Positions 5,435-5,617 of a stretch of DNA of 5,617 nt are shown here, piece after piece. The position numbers and the translations under genes are program-made. The notes beneath the pieces are model-generated. The model searched no databases. It was not told the DNA's origin and saw only the letters and a program-made list of their open reading frames with translations. Source of the DNA: JAUYQR01 sp031415015 (lineage in GTDB: Bacteria > Pseudomonadota > Alphaproteobacteria > Rhodobacterales > Rhodobacteraceae). Location: positions 1 to 5,617 of the forward strand of contig JANOQT010000019.1 of NCBI GenBank assembly GCA_031415015.1. The letters are read 5' to 3'. Every line of letters begins with the position of its first letter. Positions within the stretch are counted from its first letter, which is position 1.

Positions 5435-5617
5435 ATGCGCCTTAGACGCCTTCAAATTGGGTTATGGATCGCCGCCATCGCGGCGATGATCATTTTTGCC
5501 GGAACAAGGTGGGCCATCCAAGGCGAGGGTGTTGCCGAAACCAGTCCGGCTTTCACGCCAGTCTTTACACTGGCGGATGAGGAAGGCCGTATCAGGACGA
5601 GTGCAGAGTTTCGCGGG
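5435..5617 (+). CDS. Membrane-anchored thioredoxin-fold protein, probably SCO1/SenC family, 3' partial
   Basis: Only the first 61 residues are in the window. They show a basic N terminus (MRLRRLQ), one membrane anchor (about 7-23) and the start of a periplasmic domain with FTLADEEGR (44-52) and a following FRG, the usual opening of SCO1/SenC and related redoxin domains. SCO proteins bind Cu(I) through a CxxxC motif and a later His and deliver it to cytochrome oxidase or other cuproenzymes; those residues lie past the window end, so a TlpA-like thiol redoxin is not excluded. Copper neighbours and the MerR-type promoter favour SCO. The start ATG has GGAA 6 bases upstream and lies about 25 bases after the predicted transcription start. 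The same frame stays open back to an ATG at 5324, but that longer version would run through the operator. Confidence 0.68.
   Translation, partial: MRLRRLQIGLWIAAIAAMIIFAGTRWAIQGEGVAETSPAFTPVFTLADEEGRIRTSAEFRG

Noticed and set aside
1..5617. CRISPR arrays, tRNA or rRNA genes, insertion sequences, and a MerR regulator gene
   Set aside because: None was seen on either strand; the only recurring intergenic motif is the pair of MerR-type promoters.

Overview
The window reads as part of a copper-handling (or wider metal-handling) gene island from a GC-rich alphaproteobacterium. A member of the Rhodobacteraceae (Paracoccus/Rhodobacter-like) fits the GC-rich codon use and protein style, but that is inference from the sequence alone. 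Every gene can be placed at the cell envelope. No housekeeping gene, transposase or RNA gene was seen.

Layout. On the left, a two-domain multicopper oxidase (5' end cut by the window) overlaps a ZIP-family metal transporter by 4 bases (ATGA). A small lipoprotein gene follows on the same strand after about 120 bases. It converges on a Tat-exported L,D-transpeptidase on the minus strand. A 272-base divergent intergenic region then leads to a plus-strand gene for apolipoprotein N-acyltransferase (lnt, historically cutE). That gene overlaps, again by ATGA, a 57-residue two-helix membrane protein. The window ends inside a membrane-anchored thioredoxin-fold protein, probably of the SCO1/SenC copper-chaperone family.

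The strongest non-coding signal is a pair of near-identical promoters, one before lnt and one before the SCO-like gene. Each has a TTGnAC -35 box, exactly 19 bases of spacer and a TAGnnC -10 box, with a 19-base dyad beginning ACCTCTAG in the spacer. This is the layout of promoters activated by MerR-family metal sensors such as CueR. No regulator gene lies in the window, so the sensor must be encoded elsewhere.

How the parts could work together (inference): the oxidase and ZIP protein act as a coupled metal oxidation/transport pair. The SCO-like protein carries copper in the periplasm. Lnt, the lipoprotein and the L,D-transpeptidase repair or adapt the envelope when metal damages lipoprotein maturation or peptidoglycan cross-linking. 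Lnt and the SCO-like protein appear to share one metal-responsive regulator.
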